Below, piece after piece: positions 1-10,451 of a stretch of DNA of 64,000 nt. A program made the translations under genes and the position numbers. The notes under the pieces are model-generated. The model saw only the letters and a program-made list of their open reading frames with translations, ran no database searches and was not told where the DNA came from. Where the stretch lies: contig OW203989.1 in the NCBI GenBank assembly GCA_934047225.1, positions 3,013,977 to 3,077,976 on the forward strand, given 5' to 3'. The stretch is from Ypsolopha sequella (lineage: Eukaryota > Arthropoda > Insecta > Lepidoptera > Ypsolophidae). Within the stretch, counting starts at the first letter, position 1. Every line of letters begins with the position of its first letter.

Positions 1-329
1 ACATACTAAAGCAAAAGTGTCGTGACGGTCGAAGGCTTACACGTTTTTCGACCTAGCTGTCATTCGCCATTTATATTGTCATTTGTCATTTACAATAATA
101 TATATTGTCAGTTATGTCATATGTCCTAAATAAATCTAAATAAAAAATATATATTATATATTGATGTATTTATTAATATATTCTTGTATATTTGTAGATA
201 TAAGTCTATGATATCTATTAAAATTAAGTTTAATTTGGTAGGTTATTTTTTTTTACAGTTTATTTATTTTTCACTTAATTTATTCTGTCTTTTACGTCTA
301 TACTCCTTTTTTACTTTTCTAGTGACAAT
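1..329. other. AT-rich intergenic stretch
   Basis: No gene recognised. Around 123-150 lies a cctaaataaatctaaataaa run that recurs near 20889-20912, so it is probably the A-rich 3' tail of a dispersed retroelement. Confidence 0.4.
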
Positions 330-330
330 T

Positions 331-484
331 TTTTCACCACCCAAAGGTTGGCTGGAAGAAATCGCTGTAAGTGATAAGTCCGCTTTTGTACAAAATTGTG
401 TTTTCAATACTCTGTTTTCTTTTATATGTCTTTTGTGTATTATAAAGTGTCAATTCATTCATTCATTCATTCATTCATTCATTC
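331..484 (+). repeat. LINE 3'-tail repeat, copy 1, ending in (ATTC)8
   Basis: The segment has a GGTTGGCTGGAAGAAATCGC core, a GATAAGTCCGC motif and a short tandem tail of eight ATTC units (453-484). The same core occurs at about 1271-1410 (minus), 56738-56862, 61441-61535 and 61855-61950. A 3' end shared by copies with different 5' lengths and different microsatellite tails is what 5'-truncated non-LTR retrotransposons leave behind. The parent LINE clade is not assigned. Confidence 0.6.
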
Positions 485-1207
485 GCCAAGTGTCAGGAGT
501 GTAACGAGCGATTAGGAACATTGTTCGAACATTGATGGGATTCCTTGTTATTAATTTTTATTATTATACGAAAGACAAAGACATGTGGTTTTGTAGTCAA
601 ATCTAGCATTCAAGTTGTCCCTTATATAGCTATGTTTATAGTTATTTAAATCAACAAGTATCGATTCGGTGTCACACGACACTTAATTATTTTAACACGA
701 CGCTTAAAATAAGGTTTTTCCTGTCAAATAAGTTTATTTATTTATTTATTTGGGGAAAAAAAACAGAAGTAAATTACAGAAATAACTATAAGGTATTAAA
801 AAATATTTTGACAAATACTTAAATCCCTTCAACATTTGTCACGGGGAGATAACAAGAAAGAATAAAATTTGGTGACACTACAGAAAAAAATCTAAATCTA
901 AACCTAACTTTACTAAATGTACAATTGTAATGATAATTAATTAAACATACTATGTTAAGAAATAATGATACAGTACATACAAACGTGTTACACCGAATCG
1001 ACATTATTGTAAAACTGTTTCACTGCGAATATGATGTTTTGTGAACATGTTATTAAGCGACGGAAACTTCAAAGCACCGGCACTGGATAAAGAGAACCAA
1101 CTCAACATGACGCTGAATTATACAGAGTGTAAATTTAGTTGCTACAAAACTGAAAACAAAAATAGTACTCGTTTGTACGACCAACTTTTTCTATGAAGCC
1201 AACCCTG
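485..1207. other. intergenic, no gene seen
   Basis: AT-rich. A TTTA-repeat run near 728-751 looks like a retroelement tail. No open frame with recognisable protein similarity. Confidence 0.4.
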
Positions 1208-1270
1208 GGGTACTAGCATGAACTTGCTATCGACTCGACATCGATATGATACGATAGTAAAAATTTAACT

Positions 1271-1410
1271 GAATGAATGAATGAATAAACACTTTATTGC
1301 ACAGAAAAATTAAAATCAAACACAGAATAGAGAGTAACAAAAGGCAAGAGCGGACTTATTCCTTAAAGAAATTTCTTTCAGTCAACCGATGGTGTGTAGA
1401 AAGAAAAAAA
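1271..1410 (-). mobile_element. LINE 3'-tail repeat, copy 2, nested in the foldback arm
   Basis: Read on the minus strand it carries the same GGTTG...GAAAT...ATAAGTCCGC core as copy 1 and ends in ATTC repeats (1271-1286 on the plus strand). AACT is present on both sides (1267-1270 and 1411-1414), a candidate target-site duplication. It splits the left arm of the foldback element, so it is the younger insertion. Confidence 0.6.
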
Positions 1411-1639
1411 AACTCTTATTTCATCGCAACAAGGGTAATCATTTGGAATTTATCTATTCCATCTGTCAAATTTATCTAATCGACGCGTACGTGCTCGCAT
1501 ATCTGTAATCACAAAAAATAAAATATACTGTTTCATAGAAAAAATGCATTCCTGTTATAAAAATGTATGGAAAGGCAGATAATTTTTCAAAATTTCAGGG
1601 TTGTCTCCATGCTAAAATTTGTTCGTCTAGACGAGTACT

Positions 1640-1800
1640 ATTTCTAGTTGACCGCCTGTATGGTTAATGGCTTGAATTGGTTTCAATACTCAACTCTTGA
1701 TCTGGAGGTCGCGGGTTCAAATCCCGTAGGGGTACATTTTTGTTCGGTCTGCATGCTTCAGAAGGAACGTACGGGTGGAACAATCATCATTGACCTCTAA
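1640..1800 (+). repeat. tRNA-derived SINE, copy 1
   Basis: The segment contains a pol III B-box match GGTTCAAATCC (1714-1724) inside a T-arm-like stem GCGGG/CCCGT, followed by GGTCTGCATGCTTCAG. The B box and this downstream block both recur on the minus strand at about 30740-30965. That makes it a SINE family rather than a chance tRNA-like match. The tRNA-like 5' part does not fold into a clean cloverleaf by eye. Confidence 0.5.
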
Positions 1801-2007
1801 ACAACAACTGTTCTAGGACAAAGATTTCAAAAGTAAAGATAAGCCCTTACCGTAGTATGACAGCACCAAAATGTTTTCACTTTTAAATGGGTGACGCTCA
1901 CACGTGCTCATCTGGGAATCAGTGCTCATCACTGAGCAAATAAAACATCTGAATCACAGTGATGGTTGGACGCTTTAATGAATTTTTACGAGAAAATTGT
2001 CTCAATA

Positions 2008-2090
2008 TGCCGTCGTGTGCATTTTTAAAGTGCACTGACATTTTAAGAAAAACGAATAAAGTGAAAATTGTGACATTTTACATTCAATAC
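2008..2090 (+). pseudogene. possible THAP-domain N-terminal remnant
   Basis: The frame starting MPSCAFLKCTD has the C-x4-C spacing and MP-S-C opening common in THAP domains, followed by a K-rich stretch and VTFYI, where THAP proteins usually have a hydrophobic strand before FP. The second half of the domain (C-x2-H and the P-containing tail) is not present. It lies inside the foldback element, so it could be the remains of a THAP-type transposase. The match is short and could be chance. Confidence 0.25.
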
Positions 2091-2930
2091 ACATTCGAAA
2101 AGAATGCAATAGATTTTAGGTGCCAGGGCCCATCTAAACTTTTGAAATCTTTGTTCTAGAAAAGATGAGGAGCGAGAATTCCATGGCCGCGCCAAGGTCG
2201 CAATCAGTAAAAAGGCGACGGATTCGATAAAAATATTCTAATCAAATAATTAAAACTAACTTAAAAATGAAGAAAAAAGTCAATTTTGTAGATTCAATTT
2301 CAGCTTTTGGCACTAAATTTACAGTTCACAGCCCGGGTCGATGGAAACTTATCAGTGCGAATAATGCTTAGTTTTAGTGACTACCTCTGCGACGCTCATT
2401 GGACACGAAATAAAGCAGGAGTCTCATCGCCTGGAAACAATACGTTAGAGCATTTTCACACTATCCTTTACGACATAAAAAGCTATACATAGAAAAATAC
2501 TGTTTAAAAACTTAATATCTCGAAACGGTTTTGGAATCAGCTATGCGAGCACGTACGCGTCGATTAGATAAATTTGACAGATATAATCGATAAATTCTAA
2601 ACGATAACCCTTATTGCAATGAAAAAAGAGTTACATTTTTATTTATCGAATCGATGTCGAGTCAATACCAAGTTCATGCTAGTACCCGAGTACTATCGTG
2701 TTTACATATCGAATTGCTTCTAAAATTAATTAATTAATAACCAAACCCATATAAAAATTTATTGTTTAGCTTATAATATTAAGGTTTTGTACAGGAATTT
2801 GTTTTAAAATACACACCAGTTTTTTTTGTTTTATTGTTGATTCAATTGTTACTATTATATTATAAGTATGTTAATAAAATATTTTTACAAAACACCGTTT
2901 AAGGGCCTTTTTTATTTTTTATATATTTAT

Positions 2931-3315
2931 GTTATATTCCACATAAATACAAACACTTAAATGGTTGTAGTTGCTATATTTCGACCCATCAGTGGGGTCG
3001 TCATCAGGCGAATAGGAAAAAATATTATATTTTTTTATAATATTTTATAAGACAATATATGTCTTATAATATTTTATAATATTCCACATAAATATAAACG
3101 CTTAAATGGTTTTAGTTGCTTTATTTCGACCCTTTAGTGGGGTCGTCATCGGGCGAATAGGAAAAAATATAATAAGAAATATTATAAAATAAAATATTAT
3201 AAGACAATATATGTTTTATAATATTTTTACCTATTCGCCTGATGACGACCTCACTGAGGGGTCGAAATATAGCAACTAAAACCATTTAAGTGTTTGTATT
3301 TATGTGGAATATAAG
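2931..3315. repeat. triplicated repeat: two direct copies and one inverted
   Basis: A block of about 95 bp with TATTTCGACCC, GGGGTCGTCATC and GGCGAATAGGAAAAA occurs at about 2936-3028 and 3081-3172 in direct orientation and at about 3223-3313 in inverted orientation. AT-rich spacers (AATATTTTATAAGACAATAT) separate the copies. The outer copies can form a long hairpin. The GGGTCGTCATC and ATATTTCG motifs resemble the hairpin repeats at 21488-21642 and around 40450. Confidence 0.6.
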
Positions 3316-3852
3316 AACTATTATATTATGAGAAGTTTTCGGAATAATATGAAAATACGAAGAATTTCTGTAGTCTATCATCTACTACGATGATTGTAAC
3401 GTCCCAGCCCTCGCAAAAAGTAAGTGAAAAAAAAAATGTAGTAACGTAACCAGCTCACCGACAAATCTTTGTGCACACAACAGCTGTCACACACATGCAA
3501 GGATTTGTATGGCGCGACGCAGGATGCGGCGCGGCGCTCGTTTCTCAAAACGGTAAACCGCAAGCTTTTTTGTCAACTAATGAATTAATGAATGCATGGA
3601 TGAATTAATGACATCATACCAACCACACGAGGATCTGTCAGCGAAATAAATCTGGCGGATGAGTACTCAATGAATGAGGGCAAAGACTAAAATGAAATAG
3701 TAATAATATTCAATTAGCCATACCTGCTAACGAACTGATAATTTCTCAAATGGAGATCTTGTCTTCAATTCTATTAGAAATTAATTTATTTTAATTTATT
3801 ATGTTAAACATGTCTTCAAAAAATAATTATACTTTCAAATACGTACAAGAAA
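3316..3852. other. intergenic, no gene seen
   Basis: Contains a short GC-richer patch (about 3500-3550) with no recognisable product. Confidence 0.35.
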
Positions 3853-4080
3853 ATGGAAAACGTAGTGATAGTCGAATTTCTTCAAGAAAATTGTCATCAA
3901 CATAAAAGCTTGGAGCTTTTCATAGAAGATTTCCAACTGGAAGATGGAGAACTTTGCTCACGGTTGGTCGACTGCAATTTAACTGATGCAACGAAAACCT
4001 GGCTTGTTATTCATGAATTGTATGTTTGGAATTGGAAACAACTTTTATACTTTAGACAAAACATAAACTTTTTTAATTAA
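3853..4080 (+). CDS. unrecognised 75-residue open frame
   Basis: An open frame of 75 codons that I cannot assign. The predicted peptide is acidic in its first half (repeated E/D, LELFIEDFQLEDGEL) and aromatic near the C-terminus. No signal peptide or known motif is visible. It sits just upstream of a LINE reverse-transcriptase fragment, so it may be a transposon remnant or chance. No splice or promoter evidence. Confidence 0.15.
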   Translation: MENVVIVEFLQENCHQHKSLELFIEDFQLEDGELCSRLVDCNLTDATKTWLVIHELYVWNWKQLLYFRQNINFFN

Positions 4081-4147
4081 ATCATTGTTTATTTATTGCA
4101 TAAACATTATAACATAATGACAAGTATTCCGCGGTGGACAGGTGCTA

Positions 4148-4372
4148 TATGTTTGCGCCATTTGGGGTAGAGACGCTGGGTCCGTGGGGTCCGTAGGCGC
4201 GGCGACTGTTTAAAGAACTTTCGTCGCGCCTGGTCGATGTCTCGGGTGACCGGAGGGCTGGCGCTTACCTTGGCCAGAGGATCAGTCTGGCCATCCAAAG
4301 AGGAAACGTTGCCAGCATTCTGGGCACCCTACCGGGGGACAGCGACCTGGACCGGGTTTTTTTATCTTTAAT
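4148..4372 (+). pseudogene. LINE reverse transcriptase C-terminal fragment, copy A
   Basis: The plus-strand frame reads APFGVETLGPWGP, a TAG stop, then [19 protein letters not shown] and [18 protein letters not shown]. The same block recurs at 16099-16266 with [19 protein letters not shown] and [17 protein letters not shown] recognise this as the C-terminal region of a non-LTR retrotransposon polymerase, downstream of the catalytic domain. The clade is not assigned. The TAG near 4192 and the absence of upstream RT motifs show it is a dead 5'-truncated copy. Confidence 0.6.
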
Positions 4373-5876
4373 TTCTTTATTCTTATTTTATATATTTTTT
4401 TTTTGGTTAGGCGTTTTATTTATAGTTTAGTTTTTAATTTTAGGAACTCTAGTTTTTTAGTTTAATTTGTCATTTTAGTTAATATTAATTTTAGGTATAT
4501 ATATTGTTATTTGTTATGTAATTAATTACTTATTGTGTTTAAATTAAACATTACATATATTTATTAATCTAAATAAATTGAATTTAATAGGTAGATATAG
4601 CATCAACATTAATTAGTAAGGAATTCAGGCAACCTGCTGTTTAAACCCTACAAAATATAAACTGTTGAATTTTCTTTTTCTTTTGGTTCATTGAGTCGCT
4701 GAGACGTGTCTTACACGACAGCACAAGCAATAAAAAAACAGTGGTCAACGATGAAAATTCAAGTAGTTCGATCAATGTCCAGTTGGCGTGACTCTCCAAG
4801 TTACTCTACTCCACGGGAACCTCATCTATATAATATAAATCATCGATCGATGCCCTTTATCGATTGCTTCTACTGACATCACTATGATGCGCTCCCCTGA
4901 TAATTTTACTTTATAGTCAAATATCTCTCCGAGAATTGCCAAACTGAGACCGATATTACAAATCTATCGAAGCGGCCTATCTTCGTATTTATCCAAACCA
5001 AATGAACAAGTAGGCAATCAACTGTCGCTCACCGACTTCAATCCTGACGTCAAAGAAATGTTAGACACTTGGATGACTTAACAAAATAAACAAATTAAAA
5101 ATATCATACATTTTTATTCTACTAGAAATTCAATAAGCGGAGTACTTAAAACTCAATTTTTTTCCTCATTTTTAGTATGAAAATATAAAAAAAGCAAGCT
5201 CGTTCAGCAATACAAAAACAAAAACCATTATACACTAATAGACGAAGCAGAAGAGCTTCGATGGGTATCCCACACTCTAAGGGCACGTTGAACATATTAT
5301 GTAAAGAGTAAAAACTACCCAAGAAACAAATTGAAACTAAAAAAGATTTTATTGAAAATATGTTGATTTAAGACCATATGAAATGATGAAATAATGAATG
5401 ATTATAGCGACACTACAGAACAAAAGGTAAAACATAGGTAAATAAACCAATAGTAGTCAAGTGAATTCACATCAGCAATAACAAAATACAAAACTTTTAA
5501 ACAATCATCGACAAAAATGTGCGAAACTGATTGTTAACTAGAAAATATTTATGTGTTCAAGAATAATGCAATGGGCTATTTAAAATTGCATTTTCAAAAA
5601 ATATATAATATATTTGTTAGACTTATGGAAAACTATATTATGAGAAAAGAAGAAAACTCGCCAATACCTAATTTGACTCAAATCCGAAGAAAAAATATTA
5701 AAGCTGAAACAAAAAGACTGACCTTCAAAAGAATTAAAACGCATTATTTTTATGCTTATAGTTTTAAAATAGCAAGTTCCCTAATTAATGAAAACTCGAC
5801 ATCGTAATCAACACCAAAAACTGTCAGAAACGCTTCTCAAATCTTAAGGGCCCGTATAAGGTACACCCGATGCCCT
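4373..5876. other. AT-rich stretch with decayed open frames
   Basis: The 5' part is very AT-rich and probably LINE 3' UTR. Short plus-strand frames at about 4934-5080 (ending EMLDTWMT) and 5553-5807 look mildly protein-like, but I recognise neither and neither has supporting signals. Confidence 0.3.
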
Positions 5877-6020
5877 ATTACGTATCTTGCAAACAGTAAG
5901 CAATCGACAAAAATGGTGCAATTGCTGTGTCAAAAGTCACTTTCTTAATAAGAAAAGTGACTTTTGACACAACAAATTCGCAATTTTTGTCGATTGCTTA
6001 CTGTTTGCAACATACGTAAT
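5877..6020. repeat. near-perfect 144-bp palindrome (hairpin MITE)
   Basis: The left arm ATTACGTAT-C-TTGCAAACAG, through GCAATCGACAAAAAT and GTGTCAAAAGTCACTTT, is mirrored by AAAGTGACTTTTGACAC, ATTTTTGTCGATTGC and CTGTTTGCAA-C-ATACGTAAT. The loop is only a few bases (CTTAATAAG). No coding capacity. Confidence 0.75.
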
Positions 6021-6298
6021 AATTTTAACCCTGCCGTCATCCAAAGAAGTGACACAATAAGTGACGATGCGATATTTAAAAAATAAGCACTATTTTAATT
6101 TCCATCTAAAATCCAAACCAAAAGCGATTCTAAATCTAGTGTTGTATGACGTGCCAGTTTATAGCGTGCCACATTTGGCCTCGCGCCAGCAGGGTGTAGC
6201 TTTTAATGGCTTGAAGACAGATCGGGACCGATGCTCGACATTTTAATGTGGTTAAGGGATTTTGTATTTTAAAAAGGCTAAAAAATGATTAATCGTTA

Positions 6299-6660
6299 AT
6301 AGTAGTTTATGCTACAAGGGCGAAAAGGAATAAATTACGAAGACGATTTAAAACACGAGCGTAGCACGTGTGTCTTACGACCGTGTATCATACTACGTTT
6401 TTCAATGCATAGTGTGAGGAAATAAAACAAATATAATCTTGTGAACTTTAAATTATAATTGGCTCAAAAGGACTGTATCCAGAGCCATTAAACAGTGGAA
6501 AAAAATGTATTACATTTATGGTACACAGGAAAGGCTGCAGGTTAGCCAACCATTGTAAATCAATTCAAAAAAAAAAAATTATAAAGCCCTAGGGCAAAAT
6601 AATCGACAGTTTTGATGCATAAAAAGTGGGCCTTTACGAGCACTTGCATTGAAAAATGTT
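6299..6660 (-). repeat. dispersed ~360-bp repeat, copy 1
   Basis: This segment matches 26635-27030 in inverted orientation along its length: shared blocks include GGGCGAAAAGGAATAAATTA, ATACTACGTTTTTCAAT, AAAGGCTGCAGGTTAGCCAA and GCATAAAAAGTGGGCC. No open frame. The orientation given is arbitrary, set opposite to copy 2. Confidence 0.65.
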
Positions 6661-7978
6661 ATATACTTTATATGTATAGACGATGTAAGTAAAGTATCAC
6701 ATATGTATGTATGTTTTGTACTGATCGCATATTATTATTTTTATAAGAAACTAAAAACTAATCTGTGAAACTCAAACGAATTTTTAAACTCTTTGTTTTT
6801 TAGGTTGTTACCCTTTCAATAGAGGTTATTCCAGGAACACAGTCGAGACTAGATACTTCAATAATTAAATGATTTAGAATGTTTGATAGATACTTTTGAT
6901 ATTTTGACTACCAGGATCAAATTAAGGGCACCTGTCATAAATAAAAAATAAATTAAAAAAATATTAAACCCCAAGGAAAGCCTTAAATATATATTTTACT
7001 AAAAATATTAACACAATTCATTAAGGGGCTATACCGTGAAAATTGACACTTTTTGAAGTTATTTATCTGCTCTTTTAATGAAGTTCCAAGTAAAATAAAT
7101 TAGTATAACAATTTTGGGACCTTTTACTAGATTTTGGTCTATCAGAAACGCGATAGTAGGAATTTCATTCGATAGAAATAATTATTGAAATCAGGTTTAA
7201 ATTTACACTTTTTTTGATATTCTGACAAATTAGGATAGCATACAGACTTGAAAAATATTTATTTAGATGGGTTTTAACTACACCTAAACTAAATTACTGG
7301 TTATGGAATTTTTTGTAGCTATTTTAGTTAATTTTGAATTAATTTAAAACCGACTTTTTGACAATTTTCCCCGATTCCGTCCCTTTCGCACTGCGGGTCT
7401 TTCTGCCTGGAGTAACGGGGACCTTTGCTAGCACGGTATATCGCCTTAACCTTGCGTATGGAAATATTTGGGAGCTGCATATTTTTACCACAACGTACTT
7501 AATTAAAACATTGCAAGGAAAAAAATCAACCATGACATTGCAATGACATCATTCCGCAGTATAATAGGGACATTATGAAGTCTTACACCTAGCACCGGTA
7601 ATATCTCAAACGATATAAAATGGACATCCCAACTTGTGACAACTCCTCATAGTTCGGTCCAGATCTGGCGACGGTCCAAGAATCGTTCCCGTTGGTAACA
7701 AGTTACTTCCCCTTAATAAAATTTGTATTTCAACAATAATTTTATTGCAAAAGTATTACAAACAAAATCTGGTTTACTTAAAATGTTATTTTTTAAACTA
7801 ATATAAACCTTATTATATGATTACGGGCCTAACTTTGCTTTGAAGTGTTTGAAAAAGTTGTTCTTGAAGACAACATATTTTGCCAATAAATTCGTAAGCT
7901 CGCAGCATCCGAAGCAAGCCCGTTATAAAAAGCTAACACAGTTAGGCAGATTATACAGAAACCTAACCGGTCAGCCAC
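6661..7978. other. intergenic; one short shared GC-rich block
   Basis: No gene. Around 7374-7420 the block CGTCCCTTTCGCACTGCGGG followed by TCTTTCTGCCTGGAGTAAC recurs at about 11234-11276, so it belongs to a dispersed repeat. The piece at 7600-7700 (GGTCCAGATCTGGCGACGG) looks retroelement-like but cannot be assigned. Confidence 0.35.
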
Positions 7979-8265
7979 AGCTTCAGGCTTCGAGAGGCGC
8001 GTCAAGCGGTTCTTCTTGCGTCGGCGCCGTCGGAGAGAACAAATGCATGAAGTTGTATAGAGCCGGCCATGGGTCGCCGCTCGTGCGTCTTGTCCGGCTT
8101 AGAGTAACTTGCGCTCTCGGTACGGCGGTGTGCGGGGAGGCGGGCAGTTGAAATCGAGCGATCGATTTCAACAGCGATCGAGCGCACAGGACGAACCTAG
8201 TGTCGAGCGCTTTAAGCGAGCGAGCGCGCTATACATCCGATGTGGTAGAAGGCGCTCGTTTATGC
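7979..8265. repeat. GC-rich dispersed repeat, copy 1
   Basis: Much more GC-rich than its surroundings and closely matched in direct orientation at 22287-22545. Shared blocks: AGCTTCAGGCTTCGAGAGGC, GAAGTTGTATAGA, CCATGGGTCGCCG, CGTCTTGTCCGGCTT and GATCGAGCGCACAGGACGAA. Open frames across it on either strand are by-products of its base composition and are not annotated as genes. Confidence 0.65.
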
Positions 8266-8910
8266 TCGTTATATGTATTTTTTATTATATCTCCTTACTT
8301 TTTCACGTTACTTATTTTTGTTAAAAATTTGTTGGAGATTATAATTTGAAATAATATAAAATACATTTATGTAGTAAATTTTTTTTTGTGTCATTTCTGA
8401 TCGCTTAGAGTCAATCGTCCAAAACGATCGTCGTCGTGGGCTAACATTTGCATAGAAACTGACTGACTATGACGTAAAACTTTGTAAATGACGACGCAGT
8501 ATAGAAATATATTAAAACAAAATATGCCCTAAAATTTGTTCATCCCAAATTATATATGTGTGTTAATTACTCATGCATGGTAAATATACGAATACAATTA
8601 TCTAATTAAAATCCAGACCATCAAATTTTAAGTATACACACGGCCGCATGTTACGGTTTACATTATTTATTATGATTAATTATTCTTTATGACCTTTAAG
8701 CGAGTTTAGCACGTGTTGAAAACTGTACTTTACATTAAAAACTAATTTCATGAAATATAGGACCTAGATTCTAAAACTGTCACGTTAATAACTTTCTGAA
8801 ACTGGTGTGTGATATTTAATATGTCGGGTCGTTTCTGTGCAAAGTTTTGTAATAATCAAGCGTTTGTTCTTTTTGCTTACTGTTTTCGTGTCTATTGAAT
8901 TTGATAAATA
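8266..8910. other. intergenic, no gene seen
   Basis: AT-rich. No open frame or repeat recognised. Confidence 0.3.
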
Positions 8911-9924
8911 TACAGGGTGGAAACAATTTAAGGGCCCTGGAGGGGAGCTACCTTAAATCGTTTAGTTAGCTCATTTTACTGAAAGGAAACATTCTTTTAT
9001 TTTTTAAAAGAAACAAAACTGCATTCAAAGATATTCTGAAATTCGCTTGTCTCACCCGGGAATCGAACCAACTAAAAATTAAAAAAATAAACCCTCGCTA
9101 TTTTATCATACAAATCGGTAGGATTATTGTTCAGAATAAAATTTTTCTAATAAACATTTGGTCTTACACTCATCTGTTTTACGAGATACTCATGAAATTA
9201 AATATTTATTACAAGTTCTTTGTTAACAATACCTAGTACTGTTCACTTGTAACAAGTAAATGAAACGTTCTAATTTTCTCATCTCTCTAACATCCAAAGA
9301 CATCGTATGAAGTACAAGCTTGCTAATGTTATTTATCTTAAGTACCTTGTTGAAGACTTCAATAAGAAAATCGTTAAATGGTAATAATAAATGTATGCAG
9401 AGCACAATTACTTCTTGCACTAGGCGTACTGACGAAAAGTTTAAAAAAGGAACGTATTTTTTTTGCAACGCGGAGCAACAAATTTGAAGATCGAACCATA
9501 AATTTCGTTCGAAATTAAAATTTTGTTTTGTTTTGCTTTCATTCCGTGCTGTCATTGTGTAATAATGGCGTATAATTATTACTTTACAAGTGAACAGTAC
9601 TAGGTAATGTTAATAAAGAACTTGTAATAAATATTCAATTTCATAGGTATCTCGTACAACAGATGAGTGTAAGACTTTAGTTTAATAGACAAATTTTATC
9701 CTGAACAATAATCCTACCGATTCGTATAATAAAATAGCGAGCGTTTATTTTTAAAATTTTTAGTTGGTTCAGTTCCCGGGTGAGACAAGCAAATTTTAGA
9801 AGATCTTTGAATGCAGTTTTGTTTCTTTTAAAAAATAAAGGAATGTTTCATTTCAGTAAAATGACCTAACTAAAGGATTTAAGGTAGTTCCCCTCCAGGG
9901 CCCTTTCATTTTTTCCACCCTGTA
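8911..9924. mobile_element. long foldback element, TACAGGGTGG family
   Basis: The ends TACAGGGTGG...CCACCCTGTA are perfect inverses, and the arms stay complementary for about 335 bp (8911-9248 against about 9583-9924). Landmarks are AAGGGCCCTGGAGGGGAGCT, GCATTCAAAGAT and AACAATAATCCTACCGAT in one arm and their complements in the other. A unique central part of about 330 bp holds a 110-codon minus-strand frame (9223-9555) that I do not recognise. A TA or TATA target duplication is likely, as TATA stands at both ends. A 374-bp relative lies at 28362-28735. Confidence 0.75.
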
Positions 9925-10222
9925 TATCTAAAATAAGATTTATTTTAGCAAGTGTCTAGTCTGCCAAAAGTGGCCGTCTAGCAAAAAATAAAATTCTGCC
10001 ACTAGTGGTCGTATAGCAAAACTAAGTTACTAGTCTACCACCAGAGCAGATATTCGAATATTTATTGTATTTATGTGGAGGAGAGGTTTTTGAATTATGT
10101 ATTTTTTCTTTGCAAAATCATAACTCTCTTTTCTGACTAAAATCGATATGACCTGAAGTTACTTCTGCAACTACTTCGGCGCTGCGGTAAGTACAGCCTC
10201 TCCGCATTTGCGTAACAAAATT
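9925..10222. other. intergenic, no gene seen
   Basis: No open frame or repeat recognised. Confidence 0.3.
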
Positions 10223-10224
10223 TA

Positions 10225-10451
10225 CCCCCGGTTTCTGAAAGGCCAATCAAAGTTAACAGTAGATTAAAAAAACTTTAACCACAAATAACGGTGAAAATAA
10301 AGCATATATGAAGTCTGAATAGTAATGAATCAATAATTAACTTAGTTAATTTTTGATTTCAATGTAAAATTCCCACTTTTTCTGGCTTAATCCGCAGATA
10401 ATTATTTTTTAATCTACTGTTAACATTGATTGGCCTTTCAGAAACCGGGGG
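10225..10451. mobile_element. 227-bp MITE with ~47-bp terminal inverted repeats and TA duplication
   Basis: The left end CCCCCGGTTTCTGAAAGGCC continues through AATCAA-GTTAACAGTAGATT, and the right end is its inverse, ending GGCCTTTCAGAAACCGGGGG. TA flanks both sides (10223-10224 and 10452-10453), as expected of Tc1/mariner-type insertions. There is no transposase inside. Confidence 0.75.

Larger units (their letters stand above)
1208..2687. mobile_element. foldback DNA element with long inverted arms
   Basis: The left edge GGGTACTAGCATGAACTT is matched in inverted orientation by the right edge ending at 2687. Further inside, the left arm at about 1416-1500 pairs with the right arm at about 2541-2630, including the shared block CGACGCGTACGTGCTCGCAT. 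The left arm is interrupted by a LINE tail (1271-1410), and removing it restores alignment of the arms. The interior holds a SINE (about 1640-1800) and a THAP-like N-terminus (2008-2090). Target-site duplication not resolved; superfamily unknown. Confidence 0.65.

Noticed and set aside
4934..5080. Protein-like frame ending EMLDTWMT
   Set aside because: Reads well for about 45 residues, but I recognise no family, there is no start codon and the flanks are decayed.
9223..9555. 110-codon minus frame as a transposase
   Set aside because: No transposase motif recognised, and its ends run into the inverted arms; kept only as part of the foldback element.
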